NCBI RefSeq assembly: GCF_013408985.1
Contig: NZ_JACBZT010000001.1
Coordinates: 682,001 to 746,000, forward strand
From: Petropleomorpha daqingensis
GTDB taxonomy: Bacteria > Actinomycetota > Actinomycetes > Mycobacteriales > Geodermatophilaceae
Reading direction: 5' to 3'
Length of the DNA stretch: 64,000 nt
In this document: positions 30,402 through 39,155 of the stretch, in pieces
Numbering within the stretch: position 1 is the stretch's first letter
Layout: every line of letters starts with the position of its first letter
Program-made: the position numbers and the translations under genes
The notes under the pieces: generated by a model
Seen by the model: only the letters and a program-made list of their open reading frames with translations
Told to the model about the DNA's origin: nothing
Database searches by the model: none

Positions 30402-31588
30402 GCGGAGGCGGGCACGTGCAGGATCAGCGCGTCACCCTGACCGCCGCCCCCGCACAGCGCCGCGGCACCGACGCCGCCACCGCGACGGCGCAGCTCCAGC
30501 GCCAGGTGCAGCGCGATCCGCGCGCCGCTCATGCCGACCGGGTGGCCCAGCGCGATCGCGCCGCCGTTGACGTTGACCTTCTCCGGGTCGAGGCCGAGCT
30601 CCTTGGTGGAGACGATGCCGACCGCGGCGAATGCCTCGTTGATCTCGACCAGGTCGAGGTCCTTCGGGTCGAGGCCCTCGCGTTCGCAGGCCTTCGCGAT
30701 CGCGCGCGACGGCTGGGTCTGCAGGGTCGCGTCGGGGCCGGCGACGACGCCGTGCGCGCCGATCTCGGCGAGCGGGGTCAGGCCCAGCTCGGCGGCCTTC
30801 TCGGCGCTCATGACCACGACCGCGCACGCGCCGTCGGAGATCTGCGAGGCGGTACCGGCGGTGATCGTGCCGTCCTTGGCGAAGGCCGGCTTCAGCTTCG
30901 AGAGGCTCTCGACGGTCGTGTCGGCGCGGATGCCCTCGTCCTCGCGGAACTCGATCGGGTCGCCCTTGCGCTGCGGGATGAGCACCGGGGTGATCTCGTC
31001 GTCGAACAGGCCGTTCTTCTGCGCGGCGGCGGCGCGCTGGTGCGAGGCGGCGGCGAAGGCGTCCTGCTCCTCGCGGGTGAGGTCGTAGCTCGCGTTGGCC
31101 CGCTCGGTGAGCGCGCCCATGGCGATCTGGTCGAAGGTGTCGGACAGGCCGTCGTGCGCCATCGAGTCGACCAGGGTGGCGTCGCCGTACTTCGTGCCGG
31201 TGCGCGAGCTGGGCAGCAGGTGCGGCGCCTGGGTCATCGACTCCATGCCGCCGGCCACGACGATCTCGAACTCGCCGGCCCGGATGAGCTGGTCGGCCAG
31301 GGCGATCGCGTCGATGCCCGACAGGCACACCTTGTTCAGCGTGAACGAGGGCACCGACATGGGGATGCCGCCGGCGACCGCGGCCGGGCGGGCGGGGTTC
31401 TGGCCGGCGCCGGCCTGGATGACCTGGCCCATGATCACGTAGTCGACCTGGTCGCCGGAGATTCCGGCGCGCTCCAGGGCGGCCTTGATGGCGACGCCGC
31501 CGAGGTCGGCGGCGGAGAAGTCCTTCAGCGAGCCGAGCAGCCGGCCCATCGGGGTCCGGGCGCCGCTGACGATGACCGATCGAGCCAT
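30398..31588 (-). CDS. Acetyl-CoA C-acetyltransferase (thiolase)
   Basis: Biosynthetic-type thiolase of 396 aa that condenses two acetyl-CoA to acetoacetyl-CoA. The nucleophile Cys lies in [12 protein letters not shown], the activating His in [16 protein letters not shown] and the second Cys in [12 protein letters not shown]. Start ATG at 31586-31588 has GGAGG upstream; the longer open frame is noncoding. It overlaps meaB and is divergent from the epimerase gene, 160 bp away. Together with the 3-hydroxyacyl-CoA dehydrogenase gene and ccr it forms the route from acetyl-CoA to ethylmalonyl-CoA. Confidence 0.94.
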   Translation of the reverse strand: MARSVIVSGARTPMGRLLGSLKDFSAADLGGVAIKAALERAGISGDQVDYVIMGQVIQAGAGQNPARPAAVAGGIPMSVPSFTLNKVCLSGIDAIALADQLIRAGEFEIVVAGGMESMTQAPHLLPSSRTGTKYGDATLVDSMAHDGLSDTFDQIAMGALTERANASYDLTREEQDAFAAASHQRAAAAQKNGLFDDEITPVLIPQRKGDPIEFREDEGIRADTTVESLSKLKPAFAKDGTITAGTASQISDGACAVVVMSAEKAAELGLTPLAEIGAHGVVAGPDATLQTQPSRAIAKACEREGLDPKDLDLVEINEAFAAVGIVSTKELGLDPEKVNVNGGAIALGHPVGMSGARIALHLALELRRRGGGVGAAALCGGGGQGDALILHVPASA

Positions 31589-31748
31589 GGGGAGGGCCTC
31601 CAGTGCGGGGCCGCCGCCGTTGGCGGCCTGAGTGTCGGTGTCGATCGAGGATAGGACGGCGGGTTCCCCGCCACCCACGGAAAGTGCGCCCGCGTGATGC
31701 ACGCCACCTCGAGCTGCCATGATCGCGACTCGGCGGCATGATCCCGCC

Positions 31749-32204
31749 ATGCCCGACGACGCGCAGACCGGACTCCCCTCGGAGCTGTTCACCACGATCG
31801 ACCACGTGGGCATCGCCGTCCCCGATCTGGACGAGGCGATCGCCTTCTACGCGAGCACGTTCGGCGTGCACTCGGTGCACGAGGAGACCAACGAGGAGCA
31901 GGGCGTCCGCGAGGCGATGCTCGCCGTCGGCGGCGGCGAGACGCGCATCCAGCTGCTCGCCCCGCTGACACCGGAGTCGACGATCGCCAAGTTCATCGGC
32001 CGCAGCGGCCCGGGCCTGCAGCAGCTGGCCTTCCGGGTGGACGACGTCGAGGCGGTCAGCGCGACGCTGCGCGAGCGCGGCGTCCGCCTGCTCTACGACG
32101 CCCCGAAGCGCGGCACGGCCGACAGCCGCGTCAACTTCGTGCACCCGAAGGACGCCGGCGGCGTGCTCGTCGAGCTCGTCCAACCGGCCGCCACCGGCCA
32201 CTGA
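31749..32204 (+). CDS. mce: Methylmalonyl-CoA / ethylmalonyl-CoA epimerase
   Basis: Vicinal-oxygen-chelate protein of 151 aa that interconverts the 2R and 2S forms of methylmalonyl-CoA and probably ethylmalonyl-CoA. It shows the metal-site start [16 protein letters not shown], then [12 protein letters not shown], the repeat [14 protein letters not shown] and the closing metal site [10 protein letters not shown]. The ATG at 31749 lies 6 nt behind a CATGAT -10-like box, so it may be leaderless; an upstream ATG adds only ten residues. ccr follows after 85 bp and uses the products of this enzyme. Confidence 0.93.
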   Translation: MPDDAQTGLPSELFTTIDHVGIAVPDLDEAIAFYASTFGVHSVHEETNEEQGVREAMLAVGGGETRIQLLAPLTPESTIAKFIGRSGPGLQQLAFRVDDVEAVSATLRERGVRLLYDAPKRGTADSRVNFVHPKDAGGVLVELVQPAATGH

Positions 32205-32224
32205 ACCGCGGACTCGCGGTACCG

Positions 32225-32240
32225 GTTACCGACGAGTAAC
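32225..32240. promoter_or_regulatory. Acyl-CoA regulon palindrome, site 2 (ccr)
   Basis: GTTAC-CGACGA-GTAAC, a perfect 5-6-5 palindrome 49 bp before the ccr start. Its right arm merges into TAACAT, a plausible -10 box, so a bound protein would block RNA polymerase. Confidence 0.65.
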
Positions 32241-32289
32241 ATCCACCGCAACCCACTGACTCCGAGCCGACGAAGACCCGGGAGACGCA

Positions 32290-33621
32290 GTGAAAGAGAT
32301 CAGGGACGCGATCCTCGCCGACCAGCTGGACGACGTGGCGGGGCTGCCCGTGCCGGAGTCCTACCGGGCGGTGCTCGTGCGCAAGGACGAGCAGGACATG
32401 TTCGAGGGCCTGCCCACCAAGGAGAAGGACCCGCGCAAGTCGCTGCACATCGAGGAGGTGCCGACCCCCGAGCTGGGGCCGGGTGAGGCGATCGTCGCCG
32501 TGATGGCCTCCTCGGTGAACTACAACACCGTCTGGACGTCGATCTTCGAGCCGGTGTCGACCTTCGGGTTCCTCGAGCGCTACGGCCGGGTCTCCGACCT
32601 GACCAAGCGGCACGACCTGCCCTACCACGTGGTCGGCTCCGACCTGGCCGGCGTGGTGCTCAAGGTCGGCCCGGGCGTGCAGAAGTGGAAGCCCGGCGAC
32701 GAGGTGGTCGCGCACTGCCTGTCGGTCGAGCTCGAGGACCCCATGGGCCACGACGACACGATGCTCGACCCGCAGCAGCGGATCTGGGGCTTCGAGACCA
32801 ACTTCGGCGGCCTGGCCGAGCTGGCCCTGGTCAAGAGCAACCAGCTCATGCCCAAGCCCGGCCACCTGTCCTGGGAGGAGGCGGCCGCGCCCGGACTGGT
32901 CAACTCCACCGCCTACCGGCAGCTGGTCTCCCACAACGGCGCGCAGATGAAGCAGGGCGACACGGTGCTCATCTGGGGCGCCTCCGGCGGGCTCGGCTCG
33001 TACGCGACCCAGATGGCCCTCAACGGCGGCGCGATCCCGGTCTGCGTGGTCTCCAGCCCGGAGAAGGCCGACATCTGCCGGTCGATGGGCGCCGAGCTCA
33101 TCATCGACCGGAACGAGGAGGACTACCGGTTCTGGAAGGACGAGGACACCCAGGACCCCAAGGAGTGGAACCGCTTCGGCAAGCGGATCCGCGAGCTGAC
33201 CGGCGGCGACGACATCGACATCGTCTTCGAGCACCCCGGCCGGGAGACCTTCGGCGCCTCGGTCTACGTCGCCCGCAAGGGCGGGGTCATCGTCACCTGC
33301 GCCTCGACCAGCGGCTACATGCACCAGTACGACAACCGCTACCTGTGGATGAACCTCAAGCGGATCATCGGCTCCCACTTCGCCAACTACCGCGAGGCGT
33401 GGGAGGCCAACCGGCTCATCGACCGCGGCCTGGTCCACCCGACGCTGTCGAAGGTCTACTCCATGGAGGACGTCGGCCAGGCCGCGCTCGACGTCAAGAA
33501 CAACGCCCACCAGGGCAAGGTGGGTGTCCTCACCCTCGCGCCCGAGGAGGGCCTCGGGATCCGCGACCGCGAGAAGCGGGCACGGTTCGAGACCCAGATC
33601 AACCGCTTCCGGGGAATCTGA
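32290..33621 (+). CDS. ccr: Crotonyl-CoA carboxylase/reductase Ccr
   Basis: Medium-chain reductase of 443 aa that reductively carboxylates crotonyl-CoA to ethylmalonyl-CoA with NADPH and CO2. The nucleotide-binding block is IWGASGGLGSYATQ. The four CO2-holding residues known from the Kitasatospora setae enzyme are all kept, at a constant offset of two: Asn79, Phe168, Glu169 and His363. Start is GTG at 32290 with GGGAG upstream. It follows the epimerase gene and carries its own operator. Products can feed ethylmalonyl-CoA mutase (45.4 kb) or serve as extender units. Confidence 0.96.
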   Translation: MKEIRDAILADQLDDVAGLPVPESYRAVLVRKDEQDMFEGLPTKEKDPRKSLHIEEVPTPELGPGEAIVAVMASSVNYNTVWTSIFEPVSTFGFLERYGRVSDLTKRHDLPYHVVGSDLAGVVLKVGPGVQKWKPGDEVVAHCLSVELEDPMGHDDTMLDPQQRIWGFETNFGGLAELALVKSNQLMPKPGHLSWEEAAAPGLVNSTAYRQLVSHNGAQMKQGDTVLIWGASGGLGSYATQMALNGGAIPVCVVSSPEKADICRSMGAELIIDRNEEDYRFWKDEDTQDPKEWNRFGKRIRELTGGDDIDIVFEHPGRETFGASVYVARKGGVIVTCASTSGYMHQYDNRYLWMNLKRIIGSHFANYREAWEANRLIDRGLVHPTLSKVYSMEDVGQAALDVKNNAHQGKVGVLTLAPEEGLGIRDREKRARFETQINRFRGI

Positions 33622-33633
33622 GCCTGCAGTGAC

Positions 33634-33668
33634 GGCGCGGTTCCTACGAGTCCGCTGGGAACCGCGCC
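33634..33668 (+). terminator. Hairpin after ccr
   Basis: GGCGCGGTTCC at 33634-33644 pairs perfectly with 33658-33668 (11 bp, 13-nt loop), 13 bp after the ccr stop. There is no T tract. Confidence 0.65.
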
Positions 33669-33722
33669 GCCACTGGACCCGACACGCGCGGTACGCGCGC
33701 GCGGTCTGAGAGGATGGCGCGC

Positions 33723-34919
33723 ATGAGCGACCCGCACCGCGACATGATGCCGATGCACGAGGCTCAGCACTCGTTCGACGTGGTCCTGCGCGGCTACGAC
33801 CGCAACCAGGTCGCGGAGACGATCGAGCGCCTCGAGGCCGACTTCCGCATCGCCATCGCCGACCGCGACGCCGCGACGGCCCGCTCCTCCGACCTGGCCA
33901 GCCAGCTGTCGGCGATGCACGGCGAGATCGAGTCGCTGCGGCGCAAGGCGGCCACCGCCGCCGCCCCGACCTTCGAGAACATGAGCGAGCGCATCTCGCA
34001 CATGCTCCGGCTGGCCGAGGAGGAGGCCGCCGACATCCGGCGGATCGCCGAGCAGGACGCCCAGGCCGTGCGCGAGCAGACCGCGGCCGAAGAGCGCGCG
34101 ATGCACGAGCGGCACGCGGCCGGGCAGGCCGAGGTGGAGCGGATGCTCGCCGAGGCCCGGCAGAACGCCGAGCAGATCGCGACCAAGGCCCAGATCCGCG
34201 CCGACGAGCTGGTGCAGAAGGCCCAGGAGCGGGTGGCCCGGCTGGACGCGGAGTCGCAGGCCCGCCGCGCCAAGGCCGAGGAGGACTTCGAGATCGCGCA
34301 GCGCGCCAAGCGCGCCGAGGCCGCGCGGCAGGAGGAGGAGCGCGAGCGCGTCTCCACCGCCGCCGCCCGCCAGCGGGTCGCCGAGGCCCAGCAGCACGCC
34401 GCGCAGATCGTCGCCGAGGCCGAGGCCAAGGCCGCCGCGATCCGCGACGTCCGCGACGAGCTCACCTCGCGGCTGCTGCAGGCCCGCCAGCTGCTCAGCA
34501 CGCTGCCCGACCTCTCCGACCGCCCGCAGGCGAGCACCGAGCGCCCCGCGGCGACGCCGAACGAGCGGCCGGCCGAGGAGCGGCGTCCGGAGCCCACCGG
34601 CCCGCAGACCAACCAGCTCACCGTCCGGACGGCGGAGGGCGAGTCCGCTGCGGCCCGCCAGCCCATCCGGCACGAGTCGCCGTCCACCGCTCCGCGGACC
34701 ACCCCCGGCCCGGCCACCACCGTGCAGCCCGCGGTGACCGCCGACCAGGCGGCGGGCTCGACCGAGCGGCGCAGCGAGGCCCCGACCGGTGGGGCCCGCA
34801 TGCCGACGCCCCCGCGGCCGTCGTCGTCCCCCGCCCCGGCCGGTAGCACCTCGCCCACCCCGGCGCAGGGTCCGTCCACCCAGGTCATCGAGACGCCGAC
34901 GGGTCAGAACCGGCGCTGA
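33723..34919 (+). CDS. DivIVA-domain coiled-coil protein, Scy/FilP-like
   Basis: 398 aa. The N-terminus FDVVLRGYDRNQVAETIERLEAD is a DivIVA-type membrane-curvature or polarity domain. Residues about 60-260 are a continuous coiled coil rich in Ala, Glu, Gln and Arg with AEAEAKAAAIRDVRDELTSRL near its end; the last 130 residues are disordered Pro/Thr/Ser. In Streptomyces, as I recall, scy and filP lie beside the epimerase, thiolase and meaB genes, exactly the genes found here, so this is the positional counterpart. A role in polar growth or cytoskeletal scaffolding is inferred. ATG at 33723 is preferred because GAGAGG lies 9 nt upstream; ATG at 33714 is directly on that motif. Confidence 0.85.
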   Translation: MSDPHRDMMPMHEAQHSFDVVLRGYDRNQVAETIERLEADFRIAIADRDAATARSSDLASQLSAMHGEIESLRRKAATAAAPTFENMSERISHMLRLAEEEAADIRRIAEQDAQAVREQTAAEERAMHERHAAGQAEVERMLAEARQNAEQIATKAQIRADELVQKAQERVARLDAESQARRAKAEEDFEIAQRAKRAEAARQEEERERVSTAAARQRVAEAQQHAAQIVAEAEAKAAAIRDVRDELTSRLLQARQLLSTLPDLSDRPQASTERPAATPNERPAEERRPEPTGPQTNQLTVRTAEGESAAARQPIRHESPSTAPRTTPGPATTVQPAVTADQAAGSTERRSEAPTGGARMPTPPRPSSSPAPAGSTSPTPAQGPSTQVIETPTGQNRR

Positions 34920-34931
34920 ACGAAGCCCGCT

Positions 34932-34970
34932 GAGACCGGCCCCCGCGACCTCGTCGCGGGGGCCGGTCTC
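34932..34970. terminator. Strong hairpin after the DivIVA-like gene
   Basis: GAGACCGGCCCCCGCGAC at 34932-34949 pairs perfectly with 34953-34970 (18 bp, 3-nt loop), 12 bp after the stop. Confidence 0.85.
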
Positions 34971-35038
34971 GTATGCGCGGCCAACGCCGGGTAAGACAGA
35001 ACCCGACGACACGCCGACGCAACCTGCGGGGGGACTGC

Positions 35039-36322
35039 ATGCGGCGACTCCTGACGCTCCTGATCGCCCTGGGGCTGGGCGCTGCGCTCGGCTGGCTCGC
35101 GCCGCCTGCCGCGGCCGCCGACACCGGCGTACTGCGCCTGGCCCACCTCTCCCCCGACTCCCCCGCCGTCGACGTGACCGTCGACGGCTCGACGGTCTCC
35201 TTCGCCGGGGTCGGCTACGGCGACGTGACCGGCTACCAGCCCCTCCCGGCCGGCACGTACACCGTGGAGGTCCGCGGCGCCGGCGCCGATCCCGCGAGCC
35301 GGCCCGTGCTGACGACGACCGTCGACGTGCAGCCGGGCACCGCGCAGACCATCGCAGGGGTCGGGACGTTCGCCGACCTGTCCCTCTCCGTGCTGCACGA
35401 CGACCTGTCGGCCCCGACGGCCGGTAGGGCACGCGTCCGGGTGCTGGCCGGGGCGTCCGGCGCGCCGACCCTGGACGTCGGTGTCCCCGGCAGCCCACCG
35501 CTGGCGTCCAGCCTGCCGTTCGGCGCGGCCGGCGGCTACGTCGACGTCCCGCCCGGCGACGTCCCGGTGCGGCTGTCCCCCACGGGGGGCGACGTCACGA
35601 CCGTCCCGCTCACGTTCGAGGCCGGCGCGGTGTACAGCCTGCTGGTCCTCGACCAGGACGGCGGCGGGCTGACCGCGGTCGCGGTGCGCGACGCGGCCGG
35701 GCCGGCGGCCCCTCCGGTCGGGGGCGTCGAGGCCGGCGTGATCGGCGGGACGGCGCTGCCCTCGCTCGGCCTCCCGGCGGCCGCGGGCCTGCAGCTGGCC
35801 GGACGGCTGTCCCCGCCCGCCTCGCCGCTGACCGCGCTGGCCGGCGCGATGGCCGCGTACTCCGGCCGTCCCGTGCCGGGGACCCCCGCCTCCCCGGTCC
35901 GGCTCCGGATCCCGGCGATCGGGGTCGATGCCCCGCTGGCGGGACTGCTGCCGGAGCTCGGCGGCGTGCTGGCCGCCCCGGCGGACCCCGAGCAGGCCGG
36001 CTGGCTGGCCGCAGGACCCGCACCCGGGGACGTCGGCCCGGCCGTGGTCACCGGCCACGTGAGTTACCGCGGCCCGGCGGTGTTCGCCCGGCTGGCCGAG
36101 CTGGCGCCCGGTGACCGGGTGCAGGTGGTGCGGGCGGACGGGACGACGGCTTCGTTCGTCGTCACCGCCGTCGCCGGCTACCCGAAGACGGCGTTCCCGA
36201 CGGCCACCGTCTACGGCCCCACCTCCGACCCGCAGCTGCGGCTGGTGACCTGCGGGGGCGACCTGGACCCCGCGGCGCACAGCTACGCGGACAACGTCGT
36301 CGTCTACGCCGACGCCGGTTAG
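35039..36322 (+). CDS. DUF4397 protein fused to a class F-like sortase domain
   Basis: Secreted protein of 427 aa. A signal peptide (residues 1-26, ending PAAAAA) is followed by a DUF4397 domain (LRLAHLSPDSPAVDVTVDG, about 30-225), a hydrophobic Pro-rich linker, and a sortase domain from about 285. Sortase His340 lies in VVTGHVSYRG and the catalytic Cys405 in LRLVTCGG. The Arg expected about 12 residues after the Cys in many sortases is Ala in SYADNVVV, so the catalytic Arg is uncertain. The start at 35039 is set by the signal peptide. Its stop overlaps by 4 bp the convergent small zinc-ribbon gene. Substrate unknown. Confidence 0.85.
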   Translation: MRRLLTLLIALGLGAALGWLAPPAAAADTGVLRLAHLSPDSPAVDVTVDGSTVSFAGVGYGDVTGYQPLPAGTYTVEVRGAGADPASRPVLTTTVDVQPGTAQTIAGVGTFADLSLSVLHDDLSAPTAGRARVRVLAGASGAPTLDVGVPGSPPLASSLPFGAAGGYVDVPPGDVPVRLSPTGGDVTTVPLTFEAGAVYSLLVLDQDGGGLTAVAVRDAAGPAAPPVGGVEAGVIGGTALPSLGLPAAAGLQLAGRLSPPASPLTALAGAMAAYSGRPVPGTPASPVRLRIPAIGVDAPLAGLLPELGGVLAAPADPEQAGWLAAGPAPGDVGPAVVTGHVSYRGPAVFARLAELAPGDRVQVVRADGTTASFVVTAVAGYPKTAFPTATVYGPTSDPQLRLVTCGGDLDPAAHSYADNVVVYADAG

Positions 36323-36630
36323 CGCCGGCGGTCACGGGCTCCCCAGCAGGCGGTGTGCCAGTGCCGGCGCTGGTCGGCGGCCGAGTCGGTGTCCCACGGC
36401 TCGAGGTCCGAGTCGCGGGCGTACGCCGGCCACGACACCACGTGCGGTGTGGCCGGGCGGATCTCCTGGTCGCAGCCGGGGCAGCGGTAGGGCTTCGTCG
36501 ACGCCGAGCCGGTCAGCCGGCGGACCACCCAGTCGCCGTCCGCCGCCTCCTCGACCGTCTCGGCACGGGGAGCCGGCGGTCGACGTCCCGGCGGACCTGC
36601 CTTCCTACGCCTTGACGATCGGGGAGGCAC
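36319..36630 (-). CDS. Small zinc-ribbon-like protein
   Basis: 103 aa. A basic Pro-rich N-terminus is followed by PYRCPGCDQEI and a distal HWHTACW, which could form a Cys2/His-Cys zinc site. A conserved actinobacterial protein of unknown function is likely; I cannot name it. Start is GTG at 36628-36630, one base after the dehydrogenase stop (TGAGGTG), implying translational coupling with that gene. It overlaps the convergent sortase gene at the stops. Confidence 0.75.
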   Translation of the reverse strand: MPPRSSRRRKAGPPGRRPPAPRAETVEEAADGDWVVRRLTGSASTKPYRCPGCDQEIRPATPHVVSWPAYARDSDLEPWDTDSAADQRRHWHTACWGARDRRR

Positions 36631-36631
36631 C

Positions 36632-38413
36632 TCAGCGGTTGGCGTAGTCCCGGAAGCCGCGGCCGGTCTTGCGACCGAGGTAGCCGGCGGTGACCAGGTG
36701 CTCGAGCAGCGGCGCGGGCGCGAACCCGGGCTCGCGGAACTCGACGTAGAGCTCCCGCTCGATGGCCAGCGAGACGTCGAGACCGACGACGTCGAGCAGC
36801 TCGAAGGGACCCATCGGGTAGCCGCAGCCGACCTTCATCGCCGCGTCGATGTCGTCGGCGGTGGCGTAGTGGGCCTCGAGCATCTTCACCGCGTCGTTCA
36901 GGTACGGGAACAGCAGCGCGTTGACGATGAACCCGGCCCGGTCGGTGCACGAGACCGCGTGCTTGCCCAGCTGCTCGCACACCGCGTGCGCGGTGGCGGC
37001 GACGTCGGGCGCGGTGGCGATCGTGGAGACCACCTCGACCAGCTTCATCACCTGCGCCGGGTTGAAGAAGTGCAGGCCGATGACGTCGTTCGGCCGCTCG
37101 CTGGCCTTGGCGCACTCGATGACCGGCAGGCTGGACGTCGTCGTCGCGAGGACCGCGCCGGGCTTGCAGATCTCGCCGAGGTTGGCGAACAGCGCCTGCT
37201 TGGTGCCGAGGTGCTCGACGATGGCCTCGATGACCAGGTCGACGTCGGCGAGGTCGTCGAGCGTGTCGGTGCCGGTGATGCGACCGAGGATCTCGTCGCG
37301 CGCGGACTCCTCGAGCCGGCCGCGCGAGACCTGCTTGTCCAGCGACTTGGCCAGCGCCGTCTGCACCGCCTCGACCTTGTCCAGGGTCCGGGCGACGAAC
37401 GTGACCTCGTAGCCGCCCTTGGCGACGACCTCGATGATGCCGGTGGCCATGGTCCCGGAGCCGACGACGCCGACCTTCGACACCGGCCGGGCGCCCTCGG
37501 TGGCCCCGCCCGCGGTGGGCGTGAGGGCGTCGTCCACGACCTGGGCGGAGTCCCGCTGGGCGTAGGTGTAGAAGCCGCGGCCGGACTTCCGGCCGAGCAG
37601 CCCCGCGGTCATCATCTGCTTGATGATCGGGCTGGGGGCGTGCAACCGGTTGCGCGACTGCTTGTACATCGTGTCGAGGATCTCGTAGGCGGTGTCGATG
37701 CCGATGAGGTCCATCAGGGCCAGCGGGCCCATCGGCAGGCCGCAGCCCAGCCGCATGGCGGCGTCGATGTCCTCGCGGCTGGCGTAGCGGTTCTCGTACA
37801 TCGAGACCGCGTGGTTGAGGTAGCCGAACAGCAGCGCGTTGGCGATGAACCCGGCGCGGTCGCCGATCGTCACGTCGACCTTGCCCAGCCGCTCGGCGAG
37901 GGCCTCGACGTCCTCGATGACCGAGGGCTCGGTGACGACGGTCTGCACCACCTCGACCAGCTTCATGACCGGCGCGGGGTTGAAGAAGTGCATCCCGATG
38001 ACCTTGCTCGGCCGGCCGGTGGCCACCGACAGCTCGGTCACCGACAGGCTGGAGGTGTTGGTCGCCAGGATCGTGTCCGACGGGCAGATCTTGTCCAGCG
38101 CGGCGAAGATCTCGGTCTTCAGCTCCATGCGCTCGGGCACGGCCTCGATGACCAGCTCGGCCTGGGCGAGGTCCTCCAGCGACGTGGAGAACCGGATCCG
38201 CCCGAAGATCTCGTCGCGCTCGGCCGGGTCGAGCTTGCCGCGGCTGACCGCTCGGTCCGTCGAGTGCTCGAGGTGGCCGCGACCGCGCGCCAGCGCGTCC
38301 TCGTTCACCTCGACCGCGGTCACCGACAGCCCCGCGCGCGCGAGCACCTCGGCGATGCCGGCACCCATGGTGCCCAGCCCGACGACGCCGACCTCGGTCA
38401 GTTCTCTGGCCAC
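36632..38413 (-). CDS. Duplicated 3-hydroxyacyl-CoA dehydrogenase (3-hydroxybutyryl-CoA dehydrogenase)
   Basis: 593 aa made of two complete 3-hydroxybutyryl-CoA dehydrogenase units in tandem (about 1-290 and 312-593). Each has its own Rossmann motif (GLGTMGAGIAEV and GSGTMATGIIEV), a Ser-containing block (TNTSSLSVTE and TTTSSLPVIE) and the catalytic His block (GMHFFNPAPVMKLVEVV and GLHFFNPAQVMKLVEVV), so both halves look active. It would reduce acetoacetyl-CoA or act in the reverse direction, supplying C4 units to Ccr. Start is GTG at 38411-38413. A regulon palindrome lies 69 bp upstream. Fused duplicates of this kind also occur in Streptomyces. Confidence 0.93.
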   Translation of the reverse strand: MARELTEVGVVGLGTMGAGIAEVLARAGLSVTAVEVNEDALARGRGHLEHSTDRAVSRGKLDPAERDEIFGRIRFSTSLEDLAQAELVIEAVPERMELKTEIFAALDKICPSDTILATNTSSLSVTELSVATGRPSKVIGMHFFNPAPVMKLVEVVQTVVTEPSVIEDVEALAERLGKVDVTIGDRAGFIANALLFGYLNHAVSMYENRYASREDIDAAMRLGCGLPMGPLALMDLIGIDTAYEILDTMYKQSRNRLHAPSPIIKQMMTAGLLGRKSGRGFYTYAQRDSAQVVDDALTPTAGGATEGARPVSKVGVVGSGTMATGIIEVVAKGGYEVTFVARTLDKVEAVQTALAKSLDKQVSRGRLEESARDEILGRITGTDTLDDLADVDLVIEAIVEHLGTKQALFANLGEICKPGAVLATTTSSLPVIECAKASERPNDVIGLHFFNPAQVMKLVEVVSTIATAPDVAATAHAVCEQLGKHAVSCTDRAGFIVNALLFPYLNDAVKMLEAHYATADDIDAAMKVGCGYPMGPFELLDVVGLDVSLAIERELYVEFREPGFAPAPLLEHLVTAGYLGRKTGRGFRDYANR

Positions 38414-38482
38414 GCTGCCAACTCCTCTGCCGTACGGATCGCTGAAGATCCTCTCACCAGCAGCGCCCCCTCCGCGCGCCGG

Positions 38483-38498
38483 GCTACTGGCGAGTAAC
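38483..38498. promoter_or_regulatory. Acyl-CoA regulon palindrome, site 3 (hbd)
   Basis: On the minus strand GTTAC-TCGCCA-GTAGC, with one mismatch to the full palindrome, 69 bp before the start of the double dehydrogenase gene. Confidence 0.6.
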
Positions 38499-38506
38499 CA
38501 AGTTCA

Positions 38507-38546
38507 CGGAGTGCCAGGGGCGCACTTTCCGCGCCGTGGCACTCCG
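38507..38546. repeat. 40-bp palindromic intergenic repeat, family B, copy 1
   Basis: The arms CGGAGTGCCA (38507-38516) and TGGCACTCCG (38537-38546) enclose 20 nt with a central TTT flanked by GCGC-rich inner arms. Copy 2 at 61866-61905 has the same arms, total length and central TTT. It directly abuts the stop of the nucS fragment. Confidence 0.75.
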
Positions 38547-38747
38547 CTAGAACAAGCGCTGGGTGGGGTCGTCGGTGCCCTTGAGGACGGCGTAGTCGAC
38601 GACCAGGCAGTCGATCCCCCGGTCCTGCGCGAGGACCCGCGCCTGCGGCTTGATCTCCTGAGCGGCGAACACGCCCTTGACCGGGGCCAGCAGCGGGTCC
38701 CGGTTGAGCAGCTCCAGGTACCGCGTCAGCTGCTCGACGCCACCCAT
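38547..38747 (-). pseudogene. Duplicated 3' end of nucS, catalytic part missing
   Basis: 66 codons. From codon 3 it matches residues 160-223 of the complete NucS encoded at 39156-39827, with only three amino-acid differences (LAQD for LAAD, CLV for CVT), yet many silent base changes. It lacks the D...ExK nuclease site, which lies before residue 154, so it cannot cut DNA. An ATG at 38747 could allow translation of the fragment. Codon use is the normal GC-rich type. The most likely origin is displacement of the original nucS 3' end by an inserted segment carrying imm8. Confidence 0.8.
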
Positions 38748-38766
38748 GAGACGCCTACCCACCGCT

Positions 38767-39120
38767 TCACCCGTGCGCCTCGTTGTAGTCCTCGAACTCC
38801 CAGGAGCCCAACCGACCGATCTTCTCGGCCACGTCGGACCACGTGTCACCCGAGATGCGCCGGAGGCGATCGCGGATGAAAGCCTCCACCCGGTCGCGGT
38901 TGATCGACTCCACGAAGAGGAAGTGACGGCCAGAGACGACGCCATCGCGGGCTACCAGTTCGGCCAGCGCGTCAGGCGTGCACACCGTCGCCTGGAACGT
39001 TTCCTCGCCCGGCCCATCGGCAGGACCGGCAGCGAAGACTAGGAGAGTCGAGCCGTCGTCGTCGGTATCCGAGCCGCGCTCCAAGTCTGGCCACTCGAAG
39101 TAGCGGACCACCGCGAACAC
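38767..39120 (-). CDS. Imm8-like immunity protein, orphan
   Basis: 117 aa. The C-terminal pattern [11 protein letters not shown]...[49 protein letters not shown] matches what I know of the immunity protein 8 (Imm8) family from polymorphic toxin systems. No toxin gene is visible on either side. It lies 35 bp after nucS on the same strand and is followed by the duplicated nucS 3' end, so it sits inside the inserted segment. It may protect against toxins of neighbours (orphan immunity), or be a domesticated cargo gene. The family call comes from motif memory only. Confidence 0.7.
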   Translation of the reverse strand: MFAVVRYFEWPDLERGSDTDDDGSTLLVFAAGPADGPGEETFQATVCTPDALAELVARDGVVSGRHFLFVESINRDRVEAFIRDRLRRISGDTWSDVAEKIGRLGSWEFEDYNEAHG

Positions 39121-39155
39121 GTCAGGACCTCCAGTCGATCGACCCGAGGATCGTG

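Noticed and set aside
38767-39120. Complete toxin-antitoxin or contact-dependent inhibition system at imm8
   Set aside because: No toxin, secretion or adhesin gene is found on either side; only an orphan immunity-like gene can be supported.
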